64,000 bases of DNA, from contig NZ_MEJG01000001.1 in the NCBI RefSeq assembly GCF_002592045.1, forward strand, positions 1-64,000, written 5' to 3'. The position numbers and the translations under genes are program-made. The notes under the pieces are model-generated. The model was not told the origin of the DNA. It saw nothing but the letters and a program-made list of their open reading frames with translations, and ran no database searches. Shown in pieces: positions 18,565-28,637 of this stretch (positions are counted from its first letter, which is position 1; every line of letters starts with the position of its first letter). The stretch comes from Parasaccharibacter apium (GTDB lineage: Bacteria > Pseudomonadota > Alphaproteobacteria > Acetobacterales > Acetobacteraceae).

Positions 18565-19896
18565 TTAACCAAACACTCGCGTAAAAACCTGATCCACCGC
18601 CCGCAAATGACGAGCGGGGTCCAACGCGTCATCCAACACAGCGGCCTCAACACGCTTTGCAACTTCTGGATCAGATTCCAAATTTTCGCGGAAGGTACGA
18701 CCTTCTGGCGTGCCTAATTTTGTCCAAGTTGCCATAGCAGCACGCTGAACAATCCGATACGCATCTTCACGCGAGATACCAGCACGCGCTAGCACCAACA
18801 AGACTTCACCAGAATGAACGACCCCACCCAGGCTTTCAACATTGGCAAGCATTTGCTCTGGATAGACGACCAATTTTTCCATCATGCCAGAAAGGCGCGC
18901 AAGAGCGAAATCCAACACAATAGTCCCATCGGGGCAGATATTCCTCTCTACAGAAGAATGGCTAATGTCGCGTTCATGCCACAGAGCCACATCTTCCAAC
19001 GCCGGGGTAACATAAGAGCGCACCAACCGTGCTAAGCCTGTGAGATTCTCGGACAAAACGGGGTTACGCTTATGCGGCATGGCCGAACTCCCCTTCTGCC
19101 CAGCATGGAAGAATTCTTCCGCCTCACGCACTTCAGAGCGCTGGAGGTGACGCACCTCTGTAGCAAGCCGCTCAATCCCACTAGCAATCACACCCAAAGC
19201 GCAGAAAAAGGCTGCATGGCGATCCCGCGGAATTACCTGTGTAGAAACCGTTTCCGCCTTTAGCCCCAGATGAGAGGCAACATATTCTTCCACCTCTGGG
19301 TCGATATGGGCATATGTCCCTACCGCACCGGAGATAGCACATACGGCAATTTCCTCCCGCGCAACTTCCAGACGACGACGATTACGGGCAAACTCAGCAT
19401 AATGGCCCGCCAATTTTTGCCCAAAGCTTATCGGCTCGGCATGGATGCCGTGGCTACGACCAATCGTAACGGTGTGTTTATGCTCAAAAGCACGCTTCTT
19501 CAGGGCAGCGAGAAGGATATCCATATCCTCCAACAAAATATCCGCTGCTTGTGTTAGTTGCACCGCCAAACATGTATCCAGCACATCCGAAGATGTCATC
19601 CCCATATGGACAAAACGGCTCTCCGGCCCGACTTTCTCCGCCAACCATGTGAGAAAGGCAATCACATCATGGCGTGTCTCTGCCTCAATCTCATCAATCC
19701 GCGCTACATCAGCCTCACTAAAAGCGGCCATCGCGGCATCACCTTTTGTGCGAATAACTTTAGCTGCCTCTGCCGGAATCTCCCCCCGGCGCGCTAAAGC
19801 CTCACACGCCAAGGCCTCAATCTCAAACCAGATGCGATACCGGTTTATAGGGGACCAAATGGCTGTCATCTGTGGGCGCGAATAGCGGGGGACCAT
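18565..19896 (-). CDS. purB: Adenylosuccinate lyase
   Basis: Cleaves fumarate from SAICAR and from adenylosuccinate, acting twice in purine synthesis. 443 residues of the fumarase/aspartase superfamily. Signatures are RHDVIAFLTWLAE and HMGMTSSDVLDT in the N-terminal half, GRSHGIHAEPISFGQKLA in the middle, and the signature loop GSSAMPHKRNPVLSENL. AGGAG precedes the ATG by seven bases. It lies upstream of purC in the same direction and may be co-transcribed with it. Confidence 0.98.
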   Translation of the reverse strand: MVPRYSRPQMTAIWSPINRYRIWFEIEALACEALARRGEIPAEAAKVIRTKGDAAMAAFSEADVARIDEIEAETRHDVIAFLTWLAEKVGPESRFVHMGMTSSDVLDTCLAVQLTQAADILLEDMDILLAALKKRAFEHKHTVTIGRSHGIHAEPISFGQKLAGHYAEFARNRRRLEVAREEIAVCAISGAVGTYAHIDPEVEEYVASHLGLKAETVSTQVIPRDRHAAFFCALGVIASGIERLATEVRHLQRSEVREAEEFFHAGQKGSSAMPHKRNPVLSENLTGLARLVRSYVTPALEDVALWHERDISHSSVERNICPDGTIVLDFALARLSGMMEKLVVYPEQMLANVESLGGVVHSGEVLLVLARAGISREDAYRIVQRAAMATWTKLGTPEGRTFRENLESDPEVAKRVEAAVLDDALDPARHLRAVDQVFTRVFG

Positions 19897-20100
19897 GTTA
19901 TAACTCCTGCTAGAAGGGCAATTATCCCCTGATTAGCCTAAAACTGCCCCTTTTGCCCAGAGCATAAAACCTCTCCCACCGCTAGCAATGCAGAAAAACG
20001 CTTAAAGCGTCTTTAAATGCATCCTCTACCCTCACGTTAAAAAAGTTTTTTGTTTATAGATGAACATCTAACACTCCATTTATGCGGCTTAAGTGAAATC

Positions 20101-20751
20101 ATGACCATGTCGGCTCCTCTTTATTTCATTATGATGGTCTGCCTCACCATCATCCTGAATTTGGCACTAAGTGGTTATAATGTGGTGATCCTAAAACGGA
20201 TCATCGACCATATCAGGCCACCACAACTAGATATTGAGCGACAAAATCATCCTCTTTTAGCCAAAAAACGCCTTCGCGCTTACCGGCGTACAGCACTCAT
20301 CTTTGGGACGGCCTTAGCGGCTTTTTTACGCATTGGTCTTACGCTCATCCTAAGTGACATCCTTGTATTTTCGTTTACAAAAATTATCGCTGCCCTACTC
20401 CTCCTCTGGACAAGTTGGGTTTTGTTTCGCTCGCTCACATCACCCACGCCAGACGATGACAGCTCACATTCAGCCAGCTTAATAGAAGCCATCCCCAAAA
20501 TTATTATTGCAGACCTCGCCTTAGGGTTGGATAACATCCTCGCCGTTGCCTGTGTTTCGATTCACCACCATGCTATCCTTATTAGCGGCCTTGCTATTTC
20601 CATCATCGCTATAACCCTCGGTGTCATGATGGCCCCTGCCCGCCTTTTGCAATTACGCTGGTTAGAATGGGTGGGGTTGGTCATTATGATCGGCCTAAGC
20701 ATCCACCTTCTTATTCATGGTGTTCGCGATGTTTCATTCCCTCTTTTTTGA
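20101..20751 (+). CDS. TerC-family (YjbE-like) integral membrane protein
   Basis: A multi-helix inner-membrane protein resembling the TerC/YjbE family, linked in other bacteria to metal (often manganese) export. About 216 residues from ATG 20101, with two copies of the acidic membrane motif in degenerate form: NLALSGYNVVIL in the first helix, and ADLALGLDNILAVA in the second half, where LGLDN is the classic signature. The loop between the halves is basic, then Asp/Ser-rich (PDDDSSHS). A TTG at 20050 could extend it, but ATG 20101 or 20107 fits better. I saw no yybP-ykoY-type manganese riboswitch upstream. Its last 35 bases overlap the next gene. Confidence 0.82.
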   Translation: MTMSAPLYFIMMVCLTIILNLALSGYNVVILKRIIDHIRPPQLDIERQNHPLLAKKRLRAYRRTALIFGTALAAFLRIGLTLILSDILVFSFTKIIAALLLLWTSWVLFRSLTSPTPDDDSSHSASLIEAIPKIIIADLALGLDNILAVACVSIHHHAILISGLAISIIAITLGVMMAPARLLQLRWLEWVGLVIMIGLSIHLLIHGVRDVSFPLF

Positions 20752-22639
20752 TAAGCCATACTTACTGCGGCAATGGAGCAAGCTTTGCCTCGTTTTCATC
20801 TTTACCTTACCCTTGGATGCTTGGAGCCAATCCTCCTCTCGTTTTGAGGAATGGCGAGCATTAATTGCCCCAGATGGCAACACGTATTCTGCAACGCGCT
20901 ATGCTGCCTTCCTATCTCAAAAACCAGATTGGCCATTACAAAAACGAATCGAAAGTCGCTACGAGCACGCACTCCTCGTAACAACTGATCCCCAAGAACG
21001 ACGAACCCTTTGCCCCTCACGTCCTATCAGCCGTGCGGACCTCCTGATCAGCTGCGCACCGTTTCTCTCTGACGTGGCACCTCAAGCAAGAAGGCTCTGG
21101 CGCGAGCAAGTTATAAATCCTGAAGAGGCAAAACTATTTGTCGAGCATTTTGCCCCCTATCTCACCCCTGAAGATGAAATAATACGCTACACAAAACTAG
21201 AATATTCAGGCCCTTTAGAGATAGCAAAACAACAAATCCAACGAACACCAGAAGAATGGCACTCTCTCTTTTATGCACGTCTTGCCAATCGATTTTCTAT
21301 GCCAGACGCGGATGAGTTATATCAAGCTAATGCGGCAAACCCTGATCCCACTCTTATTTATTACCGTTTAAAATATCTACGCTTACATGACCGACTAGAT
21401 GAAGCTACGCAACTTTGGCTCTCAAAACCCATAAATACGGATAACATACTCCCTACCCCACTCACCGCTATAGAGTGGCAAACTGAACAAACTAATTTTA
21501 TCCGAGCATTACTGCGTACGGAAAACCCGGGGAGCGCACAAACTAGCTTCACCATTTTGCAGGCGACGCCTTTTTACCAACAAACAGCTGAGACGCGCGC
21601 TCTCATGGGCTATATTGCCCTAACCCTCCTCCATAACCCAGAGCAAGCGCGCCCTTATTTTAAAGCGTTAAGTGAAGAAACAGACCTTAATAAACGCGCT
21701 GAAGGCCTCTATTGGCTAGCCCGTACAGAGGAGGATAATTCGCACCCTCACTCTGCCCTTGAATTTTATAAAAAGGCGCGTGAATACCCCACAACATTTT
21801 ATGGTCAACTCGCTTTAGCACATCTAACGCATACGCCTTTCTTATCATCTAATATACGCAGCCCCACCTTCCTGACAGCCTTAGCAAAAGAGCTTGCCAA
21901 ACAGCCTGCATCACCAACAGGACATACCCTAGCCCGAACGGATTTAGTGGATGCCTGTACACAATTATCGCAGGATGGAGATGTATCTAATGCTACATTT
22001 ATCCTTGCTTATCTCCAAGCTCATACAATGGCCGACCATACAGCACAGGCCGACATTGCCCGTCTCGCATTGTCCCTCCACATACCTAAAATAGCTGTTC
22101 TATCCACCAGACAACTAACACGATTAGGGATTAGCTTTTATCCCGAAGGGTATCCGCCCTTACCCCTTGAGACAACCACCACACTACCATATGGACTCCT
22201 CCCCGCCTTAGTCCGGCAGGAAAGCAGCATGGATGCCAGTGCCATTAGTCCCCGTCATGCTATTGGTTTGACGCAACTTCTCTTGCCTACTGCCAAGCAA
22301 GTGATCCGCCAACATCAACTCCCTTATTCATTAATAACGGCAGAGGCGCTAAAAGACCCAGAAATCAACCTAACAATCGGCAGTCATTACCTAGCAGATA
22401 TGCTCTCCCGATTTGAAAATGTTATTCCTTATACATTAGCTGCCTATAACGCTGGCCCCACACGGTCCCAACGCTGGCAAACCCAAATGAATAGCCCACA
22501 AGCACCAACCCTGGATGATGAAGATATATTGCTACGCTGGATTCTATTACTCCCCTTCAAGGAGACACGTTTATATATTGAACATATTGAGGCTGATCTC
22601 TCCCTTTACGCGCTGGCGCCTTATCAAAAAAGCCCATAA
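20717..22639 (+). CDS. Soluble lytic murein transglycosylase (Slt-type)
   Basis: Cleaves peptidoglycan glycan strands in the periplasm, forming 1,6-anhydro ends. 640 residues: an N-terminal signal sequence (hydrophobic LCLVFIFTLPLDAWS), a long alpha-helical superhelix typical of Slt70 (about 60-480), and a C-terminal goose-lysozyme-like SLT domain. The catalytic glutamate is E502 in ALVRQESSMDASA, followed by GLTQLLLPTA and YTLAAYNAGPTR. The start is uncertain: ATG 20717 or ATG 20729, both inside the end of the TerC-like gene and neither with a clear ribosome binding site. The overlap suggests co-transcription. A strong hairpin terminator follows directly. Confidence 0.94.
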   Translation: MVFAMFHSLFFDKPYLLRQWSKLCLVFIFTLPLDAWSQSSSRFEEWRALIAPDGNTYSATRYAAFLSQKPDWPLQKRIESRYEHALLVTTDPQERRTLCPSRPISRADLLISCAPFLSDVAPQARRLWREQVINPEEAKLFVEHFAPYLTPEDEIIRYTKLEYSGPLEIAKQQIQRTPEEWHSLFYARLANRFSMPDADELYQANAANPDPTLIYYRLKYLRLHDRLDEATQLWLSKPINTDNILPTPLTAIEWQTEQTNFIRALLRTENPGSAQTSFTILQATPFYQQTAETRALMGYIALTLLHNPEQARPYFKALSEETDLNKRAEGLYWLARTEEDNSHPHSALEFYKKAREYPTTFYGQLALAHLTHTPFLSSNIRSPTFLTALAKELAKQPASPTGHTLARTDLVDACTQLSQDGDVSNATFILAYLQAHTMADHTAQADIARLALSLHIPKIAVLSTRQLTRLGISFYPEGYPPLPLETTTTLPYGLLPALVRQESSMDASAISPRHAIGLTQLLLPTAKQVIRQHQLPYSLITAEALKDPEINLTIGSHYLADMLSRFENVIPYTLAAYNAGPTRSQRWQTQMNSPQAPTLDDEDILLRWILLLPFKETRLYIEHIEADLSLYALAPYQKSP

Positions 22640-22640
22640 A

Positions 22641-22669
22641 AAAAAGCGGCCCATAAAGAGCCGCTTTTT
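22641..22669. terminator. Bidirectional intrinsic terminator
   Basis: AAAAAGCGGC (22641-22650) pairs with GCCGCTTTTT (22660-22669) around a 9-base loop. It has A-tracts and T-tracts on both sides, so it can stop the lytic transglycosylase transcript and the convergent His-rich gene. Confidence 0.88.
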
Positions 22670-22697
22670 CCCACTATATCCAGTGTATCACACCGGC

Positions 22698-23021
22698 TTA
22701 GTGCTTCGAATTTGCATCCGAAACGCCCGTGTTGGACGGTGCGCCAGCAGGAGCTTCCGGTGCAGCAGGAGCCGCCGGAGCTGCAGAAGGCTGAGACTTC
22801 TCTAAGGAAGCACTGTTCAGGTCATCAGTAGCCTGCGGAGCTTTACCATCTTCCTTCTTCTGACCATGCTTCATGTTGCATTTTTTGCCATGATGATGGT
22901 GATGAGCACCAGCGTGATGCGCATGGTGGGCCGGAGCAGCAGACTCATCAGCCGCAAAAGCAGGGGCAGCAGCCGCTGTCAGACCGAGCAGAGCGATAGC
23001 GGAAAGAGATAGTTTCTTCAT
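22698..23021 (-). CDS. Small His-rich secreted protein, unknown function
   Basis: 107 residues. The signal peptide is clear (MKKLSLSAIALLGLTAAAAPAFA, cut after residue 23; cited as a whole only to locate it). The mature N-terminal part is histidine-rich (HHAHHAGAHHHHHGKKCNMKHG) with one cysteine, which suggests metal binding. The C-terminal half is low complexity, rich in Ala, Pro and Ser (AAPAAPAAPEAPAGAP), and ends in H. GAGGAGG precedes the ATG at ideal spacing, implying strong expression. A 26-base dyad lies upstream. It is monocistronic, with its own terminator. No family recognised; copper, nickel or zinc binding is inference. Confidence 0.8.
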   Translation of the reverse strand: MKKLSLSAIALLGLTAAAAPAFAADESAAPAHHAHHAGAHHHHHGKKCNMKHGQKKEDGKAPQATDDLNSASLEKSQPSAAPAAPAAPEAPAGAPSNTGVSDANSKH

Positions 23022-23089
23022 AAAATCCTCCTCAAATCATCCTTTGTTACGATGATGAGGGTATCCTAGAATGGATAAGCGCTTAGGAC

Positions 23090-23115
23090 AATCATTCTTA
23101 TATAAAAGAATTATT
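23090..23115 (-). promoter_or_regulatory. AT-rich dyad upstream of the His-rich secreted protein
   Basis: AATCATTCTT (23090-23099) and AAGAATTATT (23106-23115) form a 10-bp inverted repeat with one mismatch around ATATAA. It lies about 70-95 bases upstream of the start codon, in the likely promoter zone. Its size and AT-richness suit a dimeric repressor such as a Fur-family regulator, but it is not a clear match to the classic Fur box. Confidence 0.45.
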
Positions 23116-23169
23116 ACATTAAATTAGTATAGCCTATGACAGGCTGCACATTACCGTAAAAAGCCGAAG

Positions 23170-23616
23170 TCAAAGCTGACCGCGCGGTGGGCCATAAACC
23201 TTGCCTGCCCGCGTGATAAAGGCTTTTACCATCAAGCGGACGCCCTCATTAAAAACCATCCCAATAGCATTGCCTAATAAACGAGAGCGAAATTCAAAAT
23301 CGACAAAGAAATCAACGCGGCAATGCTCTCCCTCAGGGGTGAAACGCCATATATTTTTGAGATGCTTAAAAGGCCCGCGCTCATACCCTACTGTAATCTG
23401 ATGAGGGCGATCTAACTGAACACGGCTTGTATAAGTCTCCCGGAAAGGGCCAAAACCAATGGTCAAATCAGCCAATAACTCATTCTTAGAATGAGAGCGC
23501 ACAGCAGCCCGCACACACCAAGGGAGGAACTCCGGATATTTCTCTATATCCGCCACAAGGTCAAAGAGCTGCTCGCTAGAGTAAGGAATTAACCTTTGCT
23601 CGGCATGTGTTGGCAT
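23170..23616 (-). CDS. Coq10/RatA-like SRPBCC (START-fold) protein
   Basis: 148 residues of the polyketide cyclase/START-like family whose members are annotated as ubiquinone-binding Coq10 or as RatA toxin. Signatures are YSSEQLFDLVADIEKYPEFLPWC at the N-terminus (cited in part), ADLTIGFGPFRETYTS, and the C-terminal helix FNEGVRLMVKAF. No RatB-like partner is adjacent, and the place at the end of a pyruvate dehydrogenase operon suits a lipid or quinone-handling role better than a toxin. The start overlaps the lipA stop in a TAATG junction. Confidence 0.88.
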   Translation of the reverse strand: MPTHAEQRLIPYSSEQLFDLVADIEKYPEFLPWCVRAAVRSHSKNELLADLTIGFGPFRETYTSRVQLDRPHQITVGYERGPFKHLKNIWRFTPEGEHCRVDFFVDFEFRSRLLGNAIGMVFNEGVRLMVKAFITRAGKVYGPPRGQL

Positions 23617-24593
23617 TAGCTCTCCCCTTTTAAACGGCGCGCACGGGCTTCGCGTAGCTCTGCAAAATCACGATCCGCATGATAAGAGGAGCGCGTGAGA
23701 GGAGATGCACTAACCTGCAAAAACCCCTTCGCCCGCGCCATAGCCCCATAGTCAGCGAATTGCTCTGGCGTGATAAAATCTTTAACCGCGGCATGTTTAA
23801 CCGTAGGTTGCAAATATTGCCCTAATGTTAGGAAATCGACCTCCGCAATACGAAAATCATCCATCACTTGCGCGACTTCCATCTTCTCCTCCCCCAAACC
23901 CAACATCATGCCGGATTTCGTAAAAAGAGATGGATCAAGCCGCTTAGCATCATCCAATAAGCGAATAGATTGATAATAACGCGCCCCCGGTCGAATCCCC
24001 GGGTATAAACGCGGGACGGTCTCAATATTATGGTTAAACACATCCGGCCGTGCAGCAACAACAACCTCTAACGCACCCGGTTTACGCAGAAAATCCGGCG
24101 TTAAAATCTCAATCGTTGTTTCTGGTGCAAGGGCACGAATCGCTTGGATGACATCCGCAAAATGTTGCGCCCCCCCATCGGGCAAATCATCACGATCCAC
24201 CGATGTAATAACGACATGCTTGAGCGCCAACTTCGCCACAGCTTCCGCGACATGAGCCGGCTCGTCTGGGTCCAATTTATGCGGGAGACCTGTCGTAACA
24301 TTGCAAAACGCACAAGCGCGCGTACAAATCTCCCCCATAATCATCATAGTCGCATGGCGTTGGGACCAACATTCCCCAATATTGGGGCATGCAGCCTCCT
24401 CACATACTGTCGTCAGGCCATGTTTCCGCATGAGGCCGCGCGTCTCATCATAGACCGGATTGCTCCCCGGAGCCCGCACCCGAATCCATGAAGGTTTCTT
24501 CTGGATAGGGTTATCGGGCCGGTGCGCCTTCTCTGGATGACGCAAAGCGGCCATCCGGTCTTTTTGATGATTAATGACGATGCGCTGAGCCAT
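23616..24593 (-). CDS. lipA: Lipoyl synthase
   Basis: A radical-SAM enzyme that inserts two sulphurs into protein-bound octanoyl groups to make lipoate. 325 residues with the auxiliary cluster cysteines C64, C69 and C75 ([13 protein letters not shown]) and the radical-SAM cluster C90, C94 and C97 (CTRACAFC). The C-terminal serine motif region SSYHAD is present. It follows lpdA by two bases and precedes the Coq10-like gene by a one-base overlap, so the cofactor-making enzyme is made together with the complex that needs it. Confidence 0.98.
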   Translation of the reverse strand: MAQRIVINHQKDRMAALRHPEKAHRPDNPIQKKPSWIRVRAPGSNPVYDETRGLMRKHGLTTVCEEAACPNIGECWSQRHATMMIMGEICTRACAFCNVTTGLPHKLDPDEPAHVAEAVAKLALKHVVITSVDRDDLPDGGAQHFADVIQAIRALAPETTIEILTPDFLRKPGALEVVVAARPDVFNHNIETVPRLYPGIRPGARYYQSIRLLDDAKRLDPSLFTKSGMMLGLGEEKMEVAQVMDDFRIAEVDFLTLGQYLQPTVKHAAVKDFITPEQFADYGAMARAKGFLQVSASPLTRSSYHADRDFAELREARARRLKGES

Positions 24594-24595
24594 TC

Positions 24596-26008
24596 CTAAA
24601 TATGCAGCGCACCCTCATAAGCGGCGAGGACAGCCTCATGCATTGTCTCAGAGATGGTTGGATGGGGGAACACCGTCTCCATCAACTCGGCATCAGTCAA
24701 CTCACCCGTTCGGGCGATGACATAGCCTTGAATCATCTCCGTGACCTCAGCCCCAATCATATGGGCCCCTAGCAATTCGCCCGTTTCAGCATCAAAAACC
24801 GTTTTGGTCATGCCGTCAGGCTCACCCATAGCAACGGCTTTCCCATTCGCTAAGAAGGGGAACCGCCCCACGCGGACCTTATAACCTTCGGCTTTTGCCT
24901 TCTCCTCGCTAAGCCCCACAGAAGCCACCTGCGGGCGTGCATAAATACAGCCGGGGATGTTGCGAATATGGAGCGGCTCTGGGGAGCGACCGCTGATTTT
25001 CTCCACGCAAATCACCCCTTCATGGCTTGCTTTATGAGCAAGCCACGGTGGAGCCGCCACATCACCAATGGCATAAATGCCCGGCTCTGCCGTGCGGCAA
25101 AACTCATCTGTTTGGATATGGGAGCGATCAACCTTCACCTTGGTGCCTTCAAGGCCAAGCTCCTCCACATTCCCCACGATACCGACCGCGCAGATTACAC
25201 GGTCCACCGTAAGGTCCAGCTTGCCTTTCGCTGTCTCAATAGTGGTGGAGACCTCATTAGCACCCTTCTTCAGCGGGCCAACTTTTGCCCCTGTATGGAT
25301 GGTCATACCCCGCTTCTCAAACGCTTTATGCGCTTGTGCGCTAATCTCGGCATCTTCGGTCATGAGGATACGCTCTGCGACCTCGGCAATCGTGACCTCA
25401 CAGCCCAAATCCCGATAGAAGGACGCAAACTCAATCCCAATCGCCCCTGAGCCAATAACCAAGAGACGCTTTGGTAGACTATCTGGCGTCATCGCCTCAC
25501 GCGCGCCCCAAATGAGCTTGCCGTCTGTCTCCAACCCCGGTAGCTGCCGTCCCCGCGCACCAGTTGCCAAAATGACATGCGGGGCACGAATCTGGCCAGT
25601 CTCTTTACCATTTTTTGTAATAGAGACTTTATGCGCCTCACCCTCACGGCCTGCTAATTTAGCGTGGCCATCAAAGGTTTTAACTTTCGCCTTCTTTAAG
25701 AGATGAGCCACACCTTTGCCCATTCTCTCCGCTACCGAGCGAGAGCGTTTTACAATCGCCTCTAGGTCGAAGGAAGGATTACTGGCCGAAAGCCCGTATT
25801 CCTTCAAGTGCCCTAGGCTGTGGTAAACCTCCGCAGAGCGCAACAGAGCTTTGGTAGGGATGCACCCCCAATTAAGGCAGACGCCCCCCATATGGGTACT
25901 TTCCACCAAAGCGACATTCATCCCAAGCTGACTAGCCCGCAAAGCCGCCACATAGCCACCCGGACCGCCGCCGACCACAATAAGATCAAAAAGGTCAGAC
26001 ATGATCAC
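24596..26008 (-). CDS. lpdA: Dihydrolipoyl dehydrogenase (E3)
   Basis: A flavoprotein that reoxidises dihydrolipoyl groups with NAD+. 470 residues: FAD-binding [12 protein letters not shown], the redox disulphide C44 and C49 in [13 protein letters not shown], the NAD-binding [13 protein letters not shown], the second FAD motif [17 protein letters not shown], and the active-site base region FPHPTISE. The ATG at 26008 overlaps the pdhC stop (ATGA); an ATG two codons later is an alternative. Confidence 0.98.
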   Translation of the reverse strand: MIMSDLFDLIVVGGGPGGYVAALRASQLGMNVALVESTHMGGVCLNWGCIPTKALLRSAEVYHSLGHLKEYGLSASNPSFDLEAIVKRSRSVAERMGKGVAHLLKKAKVKTFDGHAKLAGREGEAHKVSITKNGKETGQIRAPHVILATGARGRQLPGLETDGKLIWGAREAMTPDSLPKRLLVIGSGAIGIEFASFYRDLGCEVTIAEVAERILMTEDAEISAQAHKAFEKRGMTIHTGAKVGPLKKGANEVSTTIETAKGKLDLTVDRVICAVGIVGNVEELGLEGTKVKVDRSHIQTDEFCRTAEPGIYAIGDVAAPPWLAHKASHEGVICVEKISGRSPEPLHIRNIPGCIYARPQVASVGLSEEKAKAEGYKVRVGRFPFLANGKAVAMGEPDGMTKTVFDAETGELLGAHMIGAEVTEMIQGYVIARTGELTDAELMETVFPHPTISETMHEAVLAAYEGALHI

Positions 26009-27252
26009 AGCACCAGTGAATAAGGGTTTTGAATAAGGTCACGCAATTTATTAAGCCATTGCGCACCAAGGGCACCATCGACCGCACGATGATCCACCGA
26101 GAGAGTAGCCGTCATCACCGTTGCAACAGCAAGCTCACCATCGCGTATCACAGCGCGTTTCTCACCCGATGCCACAGCCAAGATAGCCGCCTGCGGTGGA
26201 TTGATAATCGCAGCGAAATCTTTCACCCCGAACATCCCCATATTGGAGATAGAGAATGTCCCGCCTTGGTAATCCGCTGGGGAAAGCTTGCCCTCCCGCG
26301 CACGGGTCGCAAGGCTGCGGGCCTCTTGGCTAATCTCCTTCAAGCTCTTGCGATCAGCTTGGCGGATAACCGGTGTCACCAACCCATCCGGCACGGAAAC
26401 CGCCATGGAAATATCCACATCCTCAAAATGCAGCATCTCGGTTTCGGTAAACTGGACGTTCAGGCCCGGCTGTTGCTTCAACGCCAAAGCCACGGCCTTA
26501 ATCATCATGTCATTGACAGAGATTTTGCAGCCTTCAGCTTCAAGAGCCTTATTAAGGCGACTGCGTAGGGCCAAGAGCGCATCAAGCTCAATATCCACCG
26601 AGACGTAAAAATGCGGCACTTGTGTTTTAGATTCCGTCAAGCGGCGAGCGATAACCTTCCGCATACCGGAATGTTTTACACGCTCAACAGAGCCCGCTGC
26701 TGAGGCCGCTGTGGCAGATGATGCAGTGGTGCTAGATGTCTGCCCTTTTGCTTTCTCCACATCGCGGCGCAGAATACGGCCATTCGGCCCTGTCCCGGTG
26801 AGGCTGGCAATATCAACACCATTTTCTTTCGCAATACGGCGGGCCAAGGGGGAGATGAAAATCCGCTCCCCTTTATCCGCTTTCTGCGTTGATGTTTGTT
26901 GAGCCGGGTCAAAAGAAGAAATCACCACTGGCTCGGACTTTTCAGCTTGTGCAGGGGCTTCAGCCTTCGCCGCAGTAGGTGCAGTTTCAGGAGCCTCAGG
27001 GACAGCTTCTCCCTCCTCCACAAGGATGGCGATGGGCGTCTTTACTGCCACATGCTCCGTCCCCTCTGGGATGAGGATTTTACCAAGAATCCCCTCATCC
27101 ACAGCTTCGACTTCCATCGTGGCTTTATCAGTCTCAATCTCGGCAATAACATCACCGGACTGAACGGCATCGCCTTCCTTTTTCACCCACCGGGCCAGCG
27201 TCCCTTCTGTCATAGTCGGAGACAGAGCGGGCATTAAGATATTGGTTGCCAT
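26005..27252 (-). CDS. pdhC: Pyruvate dehydrogenase E2, dihydrolipoamide acetyltransferase
   Basis: The core acetyltransferase of the pyruvate dehydrogenase complex. 415 residues: one lipoyl domain (1-80) with the lipoylated lysine K43 in [11 protein letters not shown]; an Ala/Pro/Glu linker; a subunit-binding domain ([16 protein letters not shown]); a second Ala/Ser linker; and the catalytic domain ending in the active-site [21 protein letters not shown] precedes the start, which lies six bases after pdhB. The lipoyl domain is strikingly similar to the one fused to pdhB. Confidence 0.98.
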   Translation of the reverse strand: MATNILMPALSPTMTEGTLARWVKKEGDAVQSGDVIAEIETDKATMEVEAVDEGILGKILIPEGTEHVAVKTPIAILVEEGEAVPEAPETAPTAAKAEAPAQAEKSEPVVISSFDPAQQTSTQKADKGERIFISPLARRIAKENGVDIASLTGTGPNGRILRRDVEKAKGQTSSTTASSATAASAAGSVERVKHSGMRKVIARRLTESKTQVPHFYVSVDIELDALLALRSRLNKALEAEGCKISVNDMMIKAVALALKQQPGLNVQFTETEMLHFEDVDISMAVSVPDGLVTPVIRQADRKSLKEISQEARSLATRAREGKLSPADYQGGTFSISNMGMFGVKDFAAIINPPQAAILAVASGEKRAVIRDGELAVATVMTATLSVDHRAVDGALGAQWLNKLRDLIQNPYSLVL

Positions 27253-27257
27253 TGGTT

Positions 27258-28634
27258 TTAGTCTCCCAACTGCTTACGCACAGCCTCAACAATCCACTCA
27301 GGCTTAGGCAGGGCCAGTTTCTCTAAATTCGCAGCATAAGGCAAAGGAATATCCAACCCGCACACACGCGCTGGCGGGGCGTCCAGCCAATCAAATGCTT
27401 GCTCCACCGCGATGGTGCAAATCTCGGAGCCAATACCCGCTACAGGCCAGCCTTCCTCAACCGAGACAATCCGGTTGGTTTTCTTCACGCTCTTGATGAT
27501 CGTTTCCGTATCAAGCGGACGGAGCGAACGGAGGTTAATCACCTCAGCCTCAATGCCTTGAGCGGCAAGCTGCTCTGCGGCCTCTAGCGCAACACCCACC
27601 ATGATGGAAAACGCCACCAAGGTGACATCCTTCCCTTCGCGTTCGATTTTAGCCTTACCGATGGGCAGAACAAAATCCTCATCCACCGGGCAAGGGAACT
27701 TCTTGCCATAGAGAATCTCATTCTCCAGCACCACGACAGGGTTCGGGTCCCGAATAGCAGCACGAAGCAGCCCCTTCGCATCCGCCGCAGACCATGGCGC
27801 GACAACTTTAAGGCCGGGGATATGCGCGTACCAACTGCCAAAACATTGGGAATGTTGCGCCCCTACACGCGCCGCTGCCCCATTCGGCCCACGGAAAACA
27901 ATCGGGCACGACATTTGCCCACCGGACATATAACGCGTTTTCGCTGCGGAGTTGATAATGTGGTCCACCGCTTGGAGGGAAAAGTTCATCGTCATGAACT
28001 CAACAATCGGCTTCACACCAGAGAGAGCCGCCCCGACAGCCATACCGGTAAAGCCATGCTCGGTAATGGGCATGTCCATAACACGCTTCTCACCGAACTC
28101 ATCTAACAAGCCCTGACTAACCTTGTAAGCCCCTTGATATTGGGCGACTTCCTCACCTAGCAGAAAGACATCCTCATCACGGCGCATCTCCGCAGCCATC
28201 GCATCACGCAAAGCCTCGCGCACTGTAATGTCTGCTGTCTCACCCCATTCAGGCTCGACAAGTTCAGCAGTAGAGCGTTGAGCAGGGCCTTGCGGAGCAG
28301 ATGCCGCCGCGTTGGGGACAATCTTCTCCACCTTGGGGGTGGGTTTGGCTTTTGAACCAAGGTCCAGCCCGTCCGCTGCGGAGGCATCCTCGCCTTCTTC
28401 CAACAGAACGGCAATAGGCGTGTTTACCGCCACATGCTCTGTACCTTCATCGATGAGAATACGGCCTAGCACGCCATCCTCGGCAGCTTCCATCTCCATC
28501 GTGGCTTTGTCAGTCTCGATCTCTGCGATAACCTCGCCAGAGCGAACAGCATCACCCTCTTTTTTAACCCAACGGGCCAGAGTCCCTTCCTCCATTGTAG
28601 GGGAAAGAGCGGGCATAAGAATTGGAGAGGCCAT
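27258..28634 (-). CDS. pdhB: Pyruvate dehydrogenase E1 beta with N-terminal lipoyl domain
   Basis: The beta subunit of the thiamine-diphosphate decarboxylase. 458 residues, longer than a plain E1 beta because residues 1-80 form a lipoyl domain with K43 in [11 protein letters not shown]. After an Ala/Pro linker the E1 beta core begins around 135 ([17 protein letters not shown]) and contains [34 protein letters not shown] and [17 protein letters not shown]. This fusion is known in alphaproteobacteria. GGGAGA lies upstream of the ATG, four bases after pdhA. Confidence 0.98.
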   Translation of the reverse strand: MASPILMPALSPTMEEGTLARWVKKEGDAVRSGEVIAEIETDKATMEMEAAEDGVLGRILIDEGTEHVAVNTPIAVLLEEGEDASAADGLDLGSKAKPTPKVEKIVPNAAASAPQGPAQRSTAELVEPEWGETADITVREALRDAMAAEMRRDEDVFLLGEEVAQYQGAYKVSQGLLDEFGEKRVMDMPITEHGFTGMAVGAALSGVKPIVEFMTMNFSLQAVDHIINSAAKTRYMSGGQMSCPIVFRGPNGAAARVGAQHSQCFGSWYAHIPGLKVVAPWSAADAKGLLRAAIRDPNPVVVLENEILYGKKFPCPVDEDFVLPIGKAKIEREGKDVTLVAFSIMVGVALEAAEQLAAQGIEAEVINLRSLRPLDTETIIKSVKKTNRIVSVEEGWPVAGIGSEICTIAVEQAFDWLDAPPARVCGLDIPLPYAANLEKLALPKPEWIVEAVRKQLGD

Positions 28635-28637
28635 GGC

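Noticed and set aside
19897-20100. Manganese (yybP-ykoY) riboswitch before the TerC-like gene
   Set aside because: I looked for its conserved loops and did not see them. The small ACGCT/AGCGT hairpin near 20000 is too short to count.
23170-23616. RatA-RatB toxin-antitoxin system
   Set aside because: No RatB-like gene next to it, and the gene sits at the end of the pdh-lipA operon, which suits a Coq10-like role.
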